Of a stretch of DNA of 64,000 nucleotides, positions 45,053 through 53,167 are shown one piece after another. Origin of the DNA: Neorhizobium huautlense (GTDB taxonomy: Bacteria; Pseudomonadota; Alphaproteobacteria; Rhizobiales; Rhizobiaceae); NCBI RefSeq assembly GCF_030811685.1, contig NZ_JAUSRF010000005.1, positions 310,001-374,000 on the forward strand, read 5' to 3'. Every line of letters starts with the position of its first letter. Position 1 is the first letter of the stretch. The notes below the pieces were generated by a model. The model was not told where the DNA came from. It made no database searches and saw only the letters and a program-made list of their open reading frames with translations. Both the position numbers and the translations under genes were made by a program.

Positions 45053-46459
45053 ATGAAACTGCTTGATGAAGACCGTCTGTTGCCGACAGAGGAGCGTCCG
45101 CGACGGCTGGCGCGCGCGCTTTACGAACAGGTGCGCGACCTGCCGATCATCAGCCCGCACGGGCATACCGATCCGCGCTGGTATGCGGAGGATGCGGCGT
45201 TTCCGGATCCGGCGCAGCTGATCGTCACGCCGGACCATTACGTGTTCCGCATGCTGGTGTCGCAGGGGATCAGCATGACTGATCTCGGCGTGCCGCGCGC
45301 CGATGGCGGGCCTGTCGAAACAGACGGGCGAAAGATCTGGAAACTGTTCGCACAAAACTACCATCTCTTTCGCGGCACGCCATCGCGGCTCTGGCTGGAC
45401 CACTCCTTCCAGGAGGTCTTTGGCATAGACCGGCGATTGAATGCGGAGACGGCCGACTGGTATTACGATCATATCGCCGATTGCCTGTCTAAGCCGGAAT
45501 ACCGCCCGCGCGCTCTGTTCAAGCGCTTCAACATCGAGGCGATCGCCACGACCGAAGCGGCAACCGACGATCTGCGCTGGCACAAAATGATCCGTGACAG
45601 CGGCTGGGACGGACGGGTCGTGACGGCCTACCGCCCGGACAATGTCGTCGATCCGGAAATGGCCGGTTTTGCTGAAAATATTATGCTTATGGGCGAGCAG
45701 ACCGGCTTCGATACAGCGACATGGGGCGGATATCTCGACGCGCACCGTGCGCGTCGCGCCTTCTTCAAGGAATATGGCGCGACGTCTTCAGATCACGGCC
45801 ACGCCTCCGCACGCACAGAAAATCTGCCGCAGGACGAGGCGGCCGCGCTGTTCCAGAAGGCGTTGCGCGGAGCCTGCACGCCCGCCGAAGCGGATGCTTT
45901 TCGCGGGCAGATGCTGACCGAGATGGCGCGGATGAGCATCGAGGACGGGCTTGTCCTGCAGATCCATCCGGGTTCGCGGCGCAACCATTCGGGCGAGGTG
46001 ATGGCGAAGTTCGGGCGCGACAAGGGGTTCGATATTCCCGGCCGTACCGATTATGTCACCGCCCTCAAGCCGATGCTGGACGCGGTCGGCATGCGGCCAG
46101 ACCTGACGGTCATCCTGTTCACGCTCGACGAGACCTCCTATTCGCGGGAACTCGCACCGCTGGCCGGCGCCTATCCGAGCCTGCGCATCGGACCGGCATG
46201 GTGGTTCTACGACAGTCCGGAGGGCATGCGGCGTTATCGCGAAGCGGTCACCGAAACGGCCGGTTTCTACAACACTGTCGGGTTCAACGACGATACCCGC
46301 GCCTTCTGCTCGATCCCGGCCCGGCATGATGTCGCAAGGCGTGTGGATTGCGCTTATCTCGCCAACCTTGTGGCCTCGGGCAGCCTTGCCGAAGATGAAG
46401 CCGGCGAGCTTGCCCATGATCTTGCCTATGGACTGGCGAAAAGTGCCTACAGGTTGTAG
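45053..46459 (+). CDS. uxaC: uronate isomerase UxaC
   Basis: The 468-residue enzyme shows the UxaC pattern: ISPHGHTDPRWYAEDAAF near residue 27 with metal-binding His, ALFKRFNIEAIATTEAATDD near 155, LQIHPGSRRNHS near 300, and the end WWFYDSPEGMRRY with NTVGFNDDTRAFCSIPARHDVARR. It isomerises glucuronate to fructuronate (and galacturonate to tagaturonate). The ATG at 45053 follows GGGAGAG; an in-frame GTG lies two codons upstream. No uxuA/uxaB-type gene is near, though the oxidoreductase upstream could be the next step. Confidence 0.9.
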   Translation: MKLLDEDRLLPTEERPRRLARALYEQVRDLPIISPHGHTDPRWYAEDAAFPDPAQLIVTPDHYVFRMLVSQGISMTDLGVPRADGGPVETDGRKIWKLFAQNYHLFRGTPSRLWLDHSFQEVFGIDRRLNAETADWYYDHIADCLSKPEYRPRALFKRFNIEAIATTEAATDDLRWHKMIRDSGWDGRVVTAYRPDNVVDPEMAGFAENIMLMGEQTGFDTATWGGYLDAHRARRAFFKEYGATSSDHGHASARTENLPQDEAAALFQKALRGACTPAEADAFRGQMLTEMARMSIEDGLVLQIHPGSRRNHSGEVMAKFGRDKGFDIPGRTDYVTALKPMLDAVGMRPDLTVILFTLDETSYSRELAPLAGAYPSLRIGPAWWFYDSPEGMRRYREAVTETAGFYNTVGFNDDTRAFCSIPARHDVARRVDCAYLANLVASGSLAEDEAGELAHDLAYGLAKSAYRL

Positions 46460-46518
46460 GGGCGCGGTTAAAGCCGGATTTCCATGATGGTTGTGTAATG
46501 AGTGTCGGCGGCGATGTG

Positions 46519-47724
46519 TCAGGTGCGTTCCAGAGCGATCGCAATACCCTGGCCGACGCCGATGCACATCGTGGACAATGAATATCGCCCGCCGGACAAC
46601 TGCAATTCGAGTGCCGCGGTGCCGGTGATGCGAGCACCCGACATGCCTAGGGGATGTCCAAGTGCGATGGCGCCGCCATTGCGGTTCACGCGTTCATCGT
46701 TATCCGCAATGCCGAGGTCGCGCAGGCTTGCCAAGCCCTGGCTGGCAAAGGCTTCGTTCAACTCGATGATATCGAAATCGCTCTGTGTCATGCCCAGCCG
46801 GGCCAGCAGTTTTTTTGAGGCGGGGGCCGGCCCGAAACCCATGATCCGCGGCGGCACCCCGGCCGTTGCGCCACCGAGAATGCGCGCAATCGGGGTGAGG
46901 CCATGTTTCCTTGCTGCAGCTTCTGATGCGATGATCAGTGCGGCGGCGCCATCATTGACGCCAGAGGCATTGCCGGCCGTCACCGTGCCGCCCTCGATCT
47001 TGTTGACGGGCTTTAGCTTGGCAAGCGCTTCCATGCTTGTCGCGCGCGGATGCTCGTCGCGGGAGACGAGCACCGGATCGCCCTTGCGTTGCGGCACCAC
47101 GACGGGCGTGATTTCGCGGGCAAGCCGGCCATTTTCCTGAGCCGCGGCTGCTTTTGCCTGAGAACGCATGGCAAAGGCGTCCTGATCTTCTCGCGAGATG
47201 TGATAGTCCAGCGCGACATTGTCGCCCGTTTCCGGCATGGAATCGATGCCGTATTGCTTCTTCATCAGCGGATTGACGAAACGCCAGCCGATCGTGGTGT
47301 CGTAAATCTCGGCACTGCGTGAAAACGCCGTCTCGGCCTTCGGCATGACGAAGGGCGCGCGGCTCATGCTTTCGACGCCGCCCGCGATCATGAGATCGGC
47401 TTCACCTGCCTTTATGGCCCGCGCGGCCGCGATCACGGCGTCCATGCCCGAGCCGCAAAGGCGGTTGATCGTCGTCCCCGTCACCGAAACCGGCAGGCCG
47501 GCGAGCAGAAGCGACATGCGGGCGACATTGCGGTTATCCTCACCCGCCTGATTGGCGCAGCCGAAGATGACGTCATCGACCGCTTGCCAGTCAACAGCGG
47601 CATTGCGTTCCATCAGGGCCTTGAGCGGAATGGCGCCGAGATCATCGGCGCGCACGGAAGACAGCGAGCCGCCGAAACGGCCGATCGGGGTGCGAATATA
47701 ATCGCAAATAAAGGCTTCCGTCAT
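46519..47724 (-). CDS. pcaF: 3-oxoadipyl-CoA thiolase PcaF
   Basis: The 401-residue thiolase has the acyl-accepting Cys in NRLCGSGMDAV (near residue 90), GGVESMSRAPFVMPKA, and the C-terminal NGGAIALGHPLGMSGAR with the catalytic His and CIGVGQGIAIALE with the second Cys, the form usual in PcaF. It cleaves beta-ketoadipyl-CoA to succinyl-CoA and acetyl-CoA. The ATG at 47724 follows GGAGGCACGAT. It is the last gene of pcaIJF. Confidence 0.92.
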   Translation of the reverse strand: MTEAFICDYIRTPIGRFGGSLSSVRADDLGAIPLKALMERNAAVDWQAVDDVIFGCANQAGEDNRNVARMSLLLAGLPVSVTGTTINRLCGSGMDAVIAAARAIKAGEADLMIAGGVESMSRAPFVMPKAETAFSRSAEIYDTTIGWRFVNPLMKKQYGIDSMPETGDNVALDYHISREDQDAFAMRSQAKAAAAQENGRLAREITPVVVPQRKGDPVLVSRDEHPRATSMEALAKLKPVNKIEGGTVTAGNASGVNDGAAALIIASEAAARKHGLTPIARILGGATAGVPPRIMGFGPAPASKKLLARLGMTQSDFDIIELNEAFASQGLASLRDLGIADNDERVNRNGGAIALGHPLGMSGARITGTAALELQLSGGRYSLSTMCIGVGQGIAIALERT

Positions 47725-47735
47725 ATCGTGCCTCC

Positions 47736-48440
47736 TCAAAGCGTTGGAACAACGAGATCGGTGATCGTGCCGTTCACATGCAGTGGAGCTCCGGTCATCG
47801 CCTGCAATTCCTCGAGGCTCATCGCAGCGAGTTTTTCGCGCACGACAAAACGGCCATCGGCAATGTCGATCACGGCATGACTGGTATAAACCCGGGTGAT
47901 GCAGCCGACACCGGTCAGCGGAAAAGTGCATGTGTCGACCAGTTTCGGTTTGCCGTCCTTCGTCACGTGCTCGGTGATGACAAACACCTGCTTTGCGCCA
48001 TGAACCAGATCCATGGCGCCTCCAACGGCCGGCACGCCCTTTGAGCCGACCCGCCAATTGGCAAGGTCGCCATTCTCAGCCACTTGATAAGCGCCAAGGA
48101 TCGCGACATCGAGATGACCGCCACGCACCATGGCAAAACTGTCGGCATGGTGGAAGAAGGCTGCGCCCGGCTTCAGCGTTACGGCTTTCTTGCCGGCGTT
48201 GATCAGGTCCCAATCTTCCTCACCGGCGGCCGGTGGCTCGCCGAAATCGAGAACGCCGTTCTCGGTGTGGAAAACAGCCTGACGGCCCGGCGGCTGATAC
48301 CGGGCAACCATTTCCGGAAAGCCGATGCCGAGATTGACATAGGCGCCGTCGGCAATGTCCTGAGCTGCACGCCAGGCGATCTGCGCGTTGGAGAGCTTGA
48401 TGTCATCGCGCGTGTTCAAGGCAAGCGTATCGGTGGTCAT
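47736..48440 (-). CDS. pcaJ: 3-oxoadipate CoA-transferase beta subunit PcaJ
   Basis: The 234-residue protein shows AYVNLGIGFPEMVARY near residue 33 and FHTENGVLDFGE with the catalytic Glu near residue 61 for the CoA-thioester intermediate, then SFAMVRGGHLDVAILGAYQV. It transfers CoA from succinyl-CoA to beta-ketoadipate together with PcaI. It overlaps pcaI by four bases and is 11 bases from pcaF. Confidence 0.93.
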   Translation of the reverse strand: MTTDTLALNTRDDIKLSNAQIAWRAAQDIADGAYVNLGIGFPEMVARYQPPGRQAVFHTENGVLDFGEPPAAGEEDWDLINAGKKAVTLKPGAAFFHHADSFAMVRGGHLDVAILGAYQVAENGDLANWRVGSKGVPAVGGAMDLVHGAKQVFVITEHVTKDGKPKLVDTCTFPLTGVGCITRVYTSHAVIDIADGRFVVREKLAAMSLEELQAMTGAPLHVNGTITDLVVPTL

Positions 48441-49174
48441 GCGTTTGCTCCCTCGGCGTAGATGCCGCCTTCATAGAACCTGCCTGCGCGGATCAATTCC
48501 TCCTCCTGGGCAGGGGCGGTGACTTCAACAACCCCGTTCACGAAGATGCCGGGCGTGATCACCTGTTCCGGATCGATCATGCCGGGCTCAACGATCCTCG
48601 AAACCTGGGCGAAGGTGCGGCGAGCGGCCATGCACATCAGCGGATTGAAGTTGCGGCCGGCCTTGCGATAGGTGAGATTGCCGTGGCTATCCCCGAGTTC
48701 AGCCTTCACCAGAGCGAAATCCGCCTTCAGCCAGCGTTCCTGAACATAATGACGGCCGTCGAATTCGGCGATCGGCTTGCCCTCGGCCAGTTCGGTGCCA
48801 TAGGCGGTCGGCGTGTAGAAAGCCGGAATTCCGGCGCCGCCGGCGCGAATACGTTCGGCAAGCGTGCCCTGCGGAACAAGCTCCAGCTCGATCTTTCCGG
48901 CGAGATACCGATCGGTGAATGCGCGGGGATCGGAAGAGCGCGGAAATGAGCAGATCATCTTGGCAACCATGCCGGCGTCGATCATGGCAGCAATGCCGAT
49001 CCTGCCATTGCCTGCATTGTTGTTGATGACGGTCAGCCCGGTCGGACGTTTGTCGATCAAGGCGTGGATCAGTTCGATCGGAGCACCGGATCCGCCGAAG
49101 CCGCCGATCATCACCACCGCGCCGTCATCGATCTCGCAGACGGCATCTGCCAAGCTCCTGACTGTCTTGTCCAT
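48437..49174 (-). CDS. pcaI: 3-oxoadipate CoA-transferase alpha subunit PcaI
   Basis: From ATG 49174 (GGAGG upstream) the protein is 245 residues. It has the subunit A signature VVMIGGFGGSGAPIELIHAL near residue 22, NNNAGNGRIGIA, and CSFPRSSDP. It forms the CoA-transferase with PcaJ. It is the first gene of the minus-strand pcaIJF operon, divergent from pcaR across a PcaR-type operator. Confidence 0.93.
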   Translation of the reverse strand: MDKTVRSLADAVCEIDDGAVVMIGGFGGSGAPIELIHALIDKRPTGLTVINNNAGNGRIGIAAMIDAGMVAKMICSFPRSSDPRAFTDRYLAGKIELELVPQGTLAERIRAGGAGIPAFYTPTAYGTELAEGKPIAEFDGRHYVQERWLKADFALVKAELGDSHGNLTYRKAGRNFNPLMCMAARRTFAQVSRIVEPGMIDPEQVITPGIFVNGVVEVTAPAQEEELIRAGRFYEGGIYAEGANA

Positions 49175-49244
49175 GACTTCCTCCACCAAGGCCCTGCATT
49201 CCCGACCCACAGATAGAGCGCGACAAATTGGACAGCAATGAATA

Positions 49245-49279
49245 TGTGCGATATTTATAATTTGTTCGAATATCGCACA
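49245..49279. promoter_or_regulatory. PcaR operator in the pcaI-pcaR promoter
   Basis: TGTGCGATAT (49245-49254) and ATATCGCACA (49270-49279) form a perfect 10-bp inverted repeat separated by 15 bases. The right half with its flank, GTTCGAATATCGCACA (49264-49279), closely matches the PcaR site described for Pseudomonas putida pcaIJ (GTTCGATAATCGCAC). It lies 13 bases before the pcaR start and 71 before pcaI, suiting activation of pcaIJF by beta-ketoadipate and repression of pcaR itself. Confidence 0.8.
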
Positions 49280-49291
49280 AAGGATGAGGCG

Positions 49292-50053
49292 ATGGATATC
49301 AAGGCTCGTGATACGATGGGGGGCTTAGCCAAAGGTTTACGCGTGATCGAGGCTTTCACCGCCGATCATCCACGTCTGAGCATTTCCGAAGCGGCGGATA
49401 TCGCCGGGCTTGATCGAGCGACAACGAGGCGATGCCTGCTGACCTTGGCGGATCTCGGTTATTGCGCTTATGATGGAAAGTTCTTCACCGTCACTCCGAG
49501 GGTGTTGAGACTTGGTACAGCCTGCCTTGCGACCATGCCGTTGCCGCGGATCGTGCAGCCATGGCTTGACCGGCTTTCGGAGGAGATCTCACAGAGTTCT
49601 TCCGTATCCATTCTCGATGGCACTGAGATCGTTTATGTGGCGCGCGCCGCCCAGCGAAGGGTCATGTCGATTACACTGATGCCGGGGTCTCGTCTGCCCG
49701 CCTACTGCACATCCATGGGGCGCGTGATGCTGGCGGCACTGCCATCCGAAGATGCAAGACGTTTCCTCATGATGGACCGGTTGGTGCCTCGGACGAGCAA
49801 GACCATTACCGATGTCGAAGCGATTGAGAATGAGCTCAGCCGGGTTCGCGCTCTTGGTTATGCCGTGATTGATCAGGAGGTCGAATTGGGGCTTCGTTCG
49901 CTTGCCGTACCGCTGTTCGGAATGCGGGGACAAGTTGTTGCCGCCGTGAATGTCGGTTTGGCTGTCGCCGATGAAACGATCGACGCGGTCGTCGATCGTT
50001 ATCTTCCGGCATTGCTCAACGTGCAGCGCGAGTTGAGCGGTCTTCCCGGGTAG
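49292..50053 (+). CDS. pcaR: IclR-family regulator PcaR
   Basis: From ATG 49292 (AAGGATGAGG upstream) the protein is 253 residues. It has an N-terminal winged helix (GLAKGLRVIEAF, LSISEAADIAGLDRATTRRCLLTLADLGY) and the IclR effector domain (SSSVSILDGTEIVYVARA, LPAYCTSMGRVMLAALP, GYAVIDQEVELGLRSLAVPL), which fits PcaR. It is divergent from pcaIJF with the operator described above. An upstream ATG at 49238 would put the operator inside the gene and is rejected. Confidence 0.9.
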   Translation: MDIKARDTMGGLAKGLRVIEAFTADHPRLSISEAADIAGLDRATTRRCLLTLADLGYCAYDGKFFTVTPRVLRLGTACLATMPLPRIVQPWLDRLSEEISQSSSVSILDGTEIVYVARAAQRRVMSITLMPGSRLPAYCTSMGRVMLAALPSEDARRFLMMDRLVPRTSKTITDVEAIENELSRVRALGYAVIDQEVELGLRSLAVPLFGMRGQVVAAVNVGLAVADETIDAVVDRYLPALLNVQRELSGLPG

Positions 50054-50237
50054 GACCTGATGAAGGTATTATCGGCGGTCGGAGCATGCAAACGACGCAG
50101 GACGACCGCTGAAATGCCGGGTGGTTGCAAACCCGGATATCATGGCGTCACGCAGGTCATGATCTGGTGGCGGGACGCACTTTTGGCTTCAAGATCCAAT
50201 GCGCGGCCAATGACGATACCGGCATCAACCGAGGGGG

Positions 50238-50804
50238 CTAGCCCCGCGCCCGGGTGCCAAGATTTTTCGAAACCAAATGTCCCACATAGGCTGCAATAGC
50301 AGCTTTGGCGAGGTCGCCGGGTACGAAAATCATGTTGCCAATCACCGCATCCGCTAACGACAAGCCAACAAAGTTCGCCAACCATGTGATCCCCAGCGCA
50401 TGGTTAATCAACACGCCCACTACACCACCAAAAAACAAGCCGGCGTATAGTTTCCAGCCTGTGACGTTTTTCGCGACGACCTTGTCGGCTATCCAGCCGG
50501 AGACAAAAGCCTGAGGGAGGAATCCAATCAGGTAACCGGCGGTCGGGCCGACGAAGACTGCCAGGCCGCCACGGCCGCCTGAGAGCACCGGCAACCCGAT
50601 TGCCACCAGGGTTAGCAGGAGCAAAACGGAGAACGCGCCGCCCCGGGCACCGAGCACGATACCTGCCAGAATGACGCCGAGGCTTTGCACGAGTATGGGC
50701 ACCGGGAAAAATCCCAGCATGATCGGCGGGACGAGGCCGAGGACGACAATGATCGCGGTGAACAGAGCGATGAGCACGAGTGAGCGGGTGGACAAGGTTT
50801 TCAA
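50238..50804 (-). CDS. bioY: biotin transporter substrate-capture protein BioY
   Basis: The 188-residue membrane protein has about six hydrophobic segments and the BioY signatures: VPILVQSLGVILAGIVLGARGG near residue 36, VGPTAGYLIGFLPQAFVSGW near residue 85 and FVPGDLAKAAIAAYVG near the end. It binds biotin as the S-component of an ECF transporter. Its start overlaps the bioN stop by four bases. Confidence 0.92.
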   Translation of the reverse strand: MKTLSTRSLVLIALFTAIIVVLGLVPPIMLGFFPVPILVQSLGVILAGIVLGARGGAFSVLLLLTLVAIGLPVLSGGRGGLAVFVGPTAGYLIGFLPQAFVSGWIADKVVAKNVTGWKLYAGLFFGGVVGVLINHALGITWLANFVGLSLADAVIGNMIFVPGDLAKAAIAAYVGHLVSKNLGTRARG

Positions 50805-51418
50805 TCTCTTTTGGCGTTTTGCGCGCGAATGCTTCGGGCGTCTATGGCGTTGGCGATCTCATCGGCACTGAGAATGGTGCCAATGATAACTGGAACTACG
50901 ACTGTCGCGATACGCATCTTCAGGCCCCTTGCCCGGTGCGCATCTGCTATGGCGGCGTAACGAGATTGCACTTCGGGGATGAACCGGACCACAAGGCCTA
51001 TTGCAAGGCCAATGTCCCGAGCGTTGGCAAGGCCAATGCGCTCGAGAGGTCGTGCCAAGGCAGTGATCGTGTCAATGAACTGGCCGATGGTCGTCGTGGC
51101 GGTTACGATTGTGGCGAAGAGGCTCAACGCGCTGAGCCGCAGCAAAACCACGATTGCCGCCTCAAGGCCGCTTGAAACCCAAGTCCACGTCACGACCACC
51201 GCAATGGTGAATAGCAGGGTCCAAGCCATCAGCCACTGTGCGAGTGCCGCCCGGCTGCAAATCAGAGCGACCGCCAGTATGCATCCAGCCAGTGCCAACA
51301 GGAACAGCGCAGACGTGGTCGCGAAAAGCAGGACACTAAGGATAAGCAGCGACAGGAGTTTCGCCGTGGTTGGCACGCGATGGAGAGGCCCGCTACTGTT
51401 GTCGGTGATATGTATCAT
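50801..51418 (-). CDS. bioN: ECF transporter transmembrane protein BioN
   Basis: The 205-residue protein has the T-component features: HRVPTTAKLLSLLILSVLLFAT near the start, four to five membrane segments, and the cytoplasmic coupling motif region RYAAIADAHRARGLKM near residue 165 (the A-R-G motif). It couples BioY to an ATPase. The expected partner, BioM, should lie just upstream; only traces are found there. Its ATG overlaps the end of that frame. Confidence 0.88.
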   Translation of the reverse strand: MIHITDNSSGPLHRVPTTAKLLSLLILSVLLFATTSALFLLALAGCILAVALICSRAALAQWLMAWTLLFTIAVVVTWTWVSSGLEAAIVVLLRLSALSLFATIVTATTTIGQFIDTITALARPLERIGLANARDIGLAIGLVVRFIPEVQSRYAAIADAHRARGLKMRIATVVVPVIIGTILSADEIANAIDARSIRAQNAKRD

Positions 51419-51762
51419 GACGCCATCGCCAGATTGGCGGCGGTGATGGCTTCGTCCGTCCCGTCGGCACGATTTCGGTTCTCCAGGCTCTGCTGATTGG
51501 TCGGCTCACCGGGGATGACTATGCGTTGGACCTTCAAGGGCTTCAGAGCCGCGCAGCCTGCATAGGCCGATTCAGCATGGTCAAATTGAGTATGCATGTT
51601 CAGCCCCTGACCACGAAACAATCCTGCTTCGATCTGAGAGATTGGCTAGGTTAAGGCTCAAGGCTAACTCTGCTCTTGCCCGAAAGATGGCCGGTCTTTC
51701 GCCGCTCTATTCCAATAAAGGGCCGCCATGTCAACGTTGGCGAGATCGATGCATGTCTGCAG
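51415..51762 (-). pseudogene. bioM: possible decayed bioM (ECF transporter ATPase) remnant
   Basis: In the place where bioM normally precedes bioN no intact ATPase exists. Minus-strand fragments look like pieces of one: CIDLANVDM (51727-51762), then IERRKTGHLSGKS in another frame (51671-51712), recalling the ERRIG..G.GSGKS start of BioM ATPases, and a last open frame (51415-51621) ending RADGTDEAITAANLAMAS, like the C-terminal ADGT..EAI.AY segment, overlapping the bioN start by four bases. Central ATPase motifs are absent, implying an internal deletion. The match is by eye and weak. Confidence 0.35.
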
Positions 51763-52090
51763 TTGCCCAGGCACTCAGACAAACAGCGTCTGCTCAGTAT
51801 CTTCGGCAGAAGTCACTGCGCGCTCTGATGCGAGAGCGTGCAACACACGATGTCGGCTGCTGCAAATGACGCAATAAATCGCCATGGCACTGCCGAAAAC
51901 CTGATCGGGCAGAGCGTTTCGATTTGAGCCGGAAATGCTCTGGGTTTTGGTGCGCGGATTTCATATGCCCGCTCCACCCTATTCCTATGGCGTGTTTATC
52001 TTTTCATGCCGGCCTCCCAATCGAAAACCTAGAGGCCGATCAGTACCTTCCCGACTGCACACCACGCGAGAGCGGAGATGGTTGTGCGAC
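51763..52090. other. gene-free stretch between the bioM remnant and a small ORF
   Basis: I find no gene with a plausible start and ribosome site here. Short frames on both strands have biased composition and no recognisable motif. It may be part of the decayed bioM upstream region. Confidence 0.4.
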
Positions 52091-52327
52091 ATGGAGCACA
52101 GGATGCACGATAGAATGGCAGCAGGCCATCCGGCCTCTCATCAGTATGGATATCATCACGCGCGACGCCGGCATGCGCCGGTGATGCGTGATGCGGCGGC
52201 TGTGGCAGCGCCTGAAGGCACAGCGTCCGGTGTCGGGCAAGCAGATTGGCAGGCATTTTTTCGCCTTGCAGTCGTTCTGGTCCTGACCGGAATTGCGGTT
52301 GCTGCCCTGCGTACGCTGGCGCAGTGA
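52091..52327 (+). CDS. hypothetical small protein with C-terminal membrane segment
   Basis: The frame from ATG 52091 gives 78 residues: a His/Arg-rich hydrophilic front (YGYHHARRRHAPVM) and one hydrophobic segment near the C-terminus (AVVLVLTGIAVAALRTLA). It is 34 bases upstream of another small gene. Function unknown; the start is uncertain. Confidence 0.4.
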   Translation: MEHRMHDRMAAGHPASHQYGYHHARRRHAPVMRDAAAVAAPEGTASGVGQADWQAFFRLAVVLVLTGIAVAALRTLAQ

Positions 52328-52361
52328 GCGCCAGCCAATCAAGCCATTTCAAAGGAAGGAT

Positions 52362-52652
52362 ATGTCGATGGGCAAAGCCCTGAAGCATGATATTGCCGGT
52401 GCCGTCTCAGGCGTGCGTTTCACGGTCGGCCGTGATGAAAATGGCCGCTGGATCGTTGATGATCGTGACGGTCTCGTGGGAGGCATTTTTCGCGATCGTG
52501 CCTCCGCCGTGCATTTCGCGATATTCGAAAGTGATCATCAGCCCGGAGCCGTCTGCTGTGTGCCGGATGGCGTGATCGTGTCCGACCCTCTTAAGGCCGA
52601 TCGGTCTCGGGCGTGCCCGGCACCTGATCGTTCGGCCCTCCGCCTGGTATAG
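52362..52652 (+). CDS. hypothetical 96-residue protein
   Basis: ATG 52362 follows a strong AAAGGAAGG site. The protein has a compact beta-type region (VRFTVGRDENGRWIVDDRDGLVGG) with DRASAVHFAIFES after it, then a variable tail with CCVPDG. I recognise no named domain. Coding is supported by the ribosome site and the lack of a competing frame. Confidence 0.6.
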   Translation: MSMGKALKHDIAGAVSGVRFTVGRDENGRWIVDDRDGLVGGIFRDRASAVHFAIFESDHQPGAVCCVPDGVIVSDPLKADRSRACPAPDRSALRLV

Positions 52653-52660
52653 GTGCAGGC

Positions 52661-52735
52661 TTGCGCGCATTGCTTCTGCTTGGCGGTGTAACGCTGGCTG
52701 CCGCTCTCCTTGCGGGGCTTTCCAACCTCTGGTGA
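52661..52735 (+). CDS. possible 24-residue hydrophobic ORF
   Basis: From a TTG at 52661 an unbroken frame encodes a single hydrophobic helix (RALLLLGGVTLAAALLAGLS) ending NLW. It lies just upstream of dmeR, 8 bases after the previous stop. The ribosome site (GGTGCAGG) is fair. Composition fits a tiny membrane protein, but chance cannot be excluded. Confidence 0.25.
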   Translation: MRALLLLGGVTLAAALLAGLSNLW

Positions 52736-52805
52736 ATTTTGCCGAAGGGCGCCAATACGGAGCCCTTCTTTCCTTGGTCTCTCTTGTTCTGCGTTTCCGT
52801 TCAGG

Positions 52806-52825
52806 ATAGGGTACCCCCCTATACT
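52806..52825. promoter_or_regulatory. DmeR operator
   Basis: ATAGGGTACCCCCCTATACT contains the inverted repeat ATAGGG/CCCTAT around a C-tract, 13 bases upstream of dmeR. CsoR/RcnR-like metal repressors bind such AT-flanked G/C-tract sites, and the element resembles the one reported for rhizobial dmeRF. Confidence 0.75.
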
Positions 52826-52837
52826 AATGGAGTTGGC

Positions 52838-53110
52838 ATGTCGCACACCATTCGGGAACAGGCAAAACTTCTGGCGCGGGTGCGCCGGATGAAAGGACAG
52901 ATGGAAGCTGTCGAGCGCGCGCTCGAGGCTGAAGCGCCATGCGGGCAAATTCTGCAGCAACTGGCCTCGATCCGCGGCGCCCTGTCCGGCCTGACCGGTG
53001 AGGTCATGGAAGATCATCTTCGTGAACACGTGTTGCATGCCGAAAACGACAAGGAGCGCGCTGCCGCGGTGGACGAACTGGCGGAAGCGCTCAGGACATA
53101 CATTCGCTGA
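52838..53110 (+). CDS. dmeR: CsoR/RcnR-family metal-responsive repressor DmeR
   Basis: From ATG 52838 the protein is 90 residues. It is all-helical with the family pattern: MSHTIREQAKLLARVRRMKGQ with the N-terminal His used for Ni/Co in this subgroup, Cys35 in EAPCGQILQQL, and LREHVLHA for the second ligand set. It represses itself and dmeF and is released by nickel or cobalt. An operator lies just upstream and dmeF follows after 57 bases. Confidence 0.9.
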   Translation: MSHTIREQAKLLARVRRMKGQMEAVERALEAEAPCGQILQQLASIRGALSGLTGEVMEDHLREHVLHAENDKERAAAVDELAEALRTYIR

Positions 53111-53167
53111 CACGTGCAATGCGAGGGTCGCGCAGGATCGGCGACCAAACAGGCAAGAGGAAATCCA

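Noticed and set aside
50060..50299. 79-codon frame between pcaR and bioY
   Set aside because: Overlaps the bioY 3' end on the opposite strand, with no motif or conserved-looking composition.
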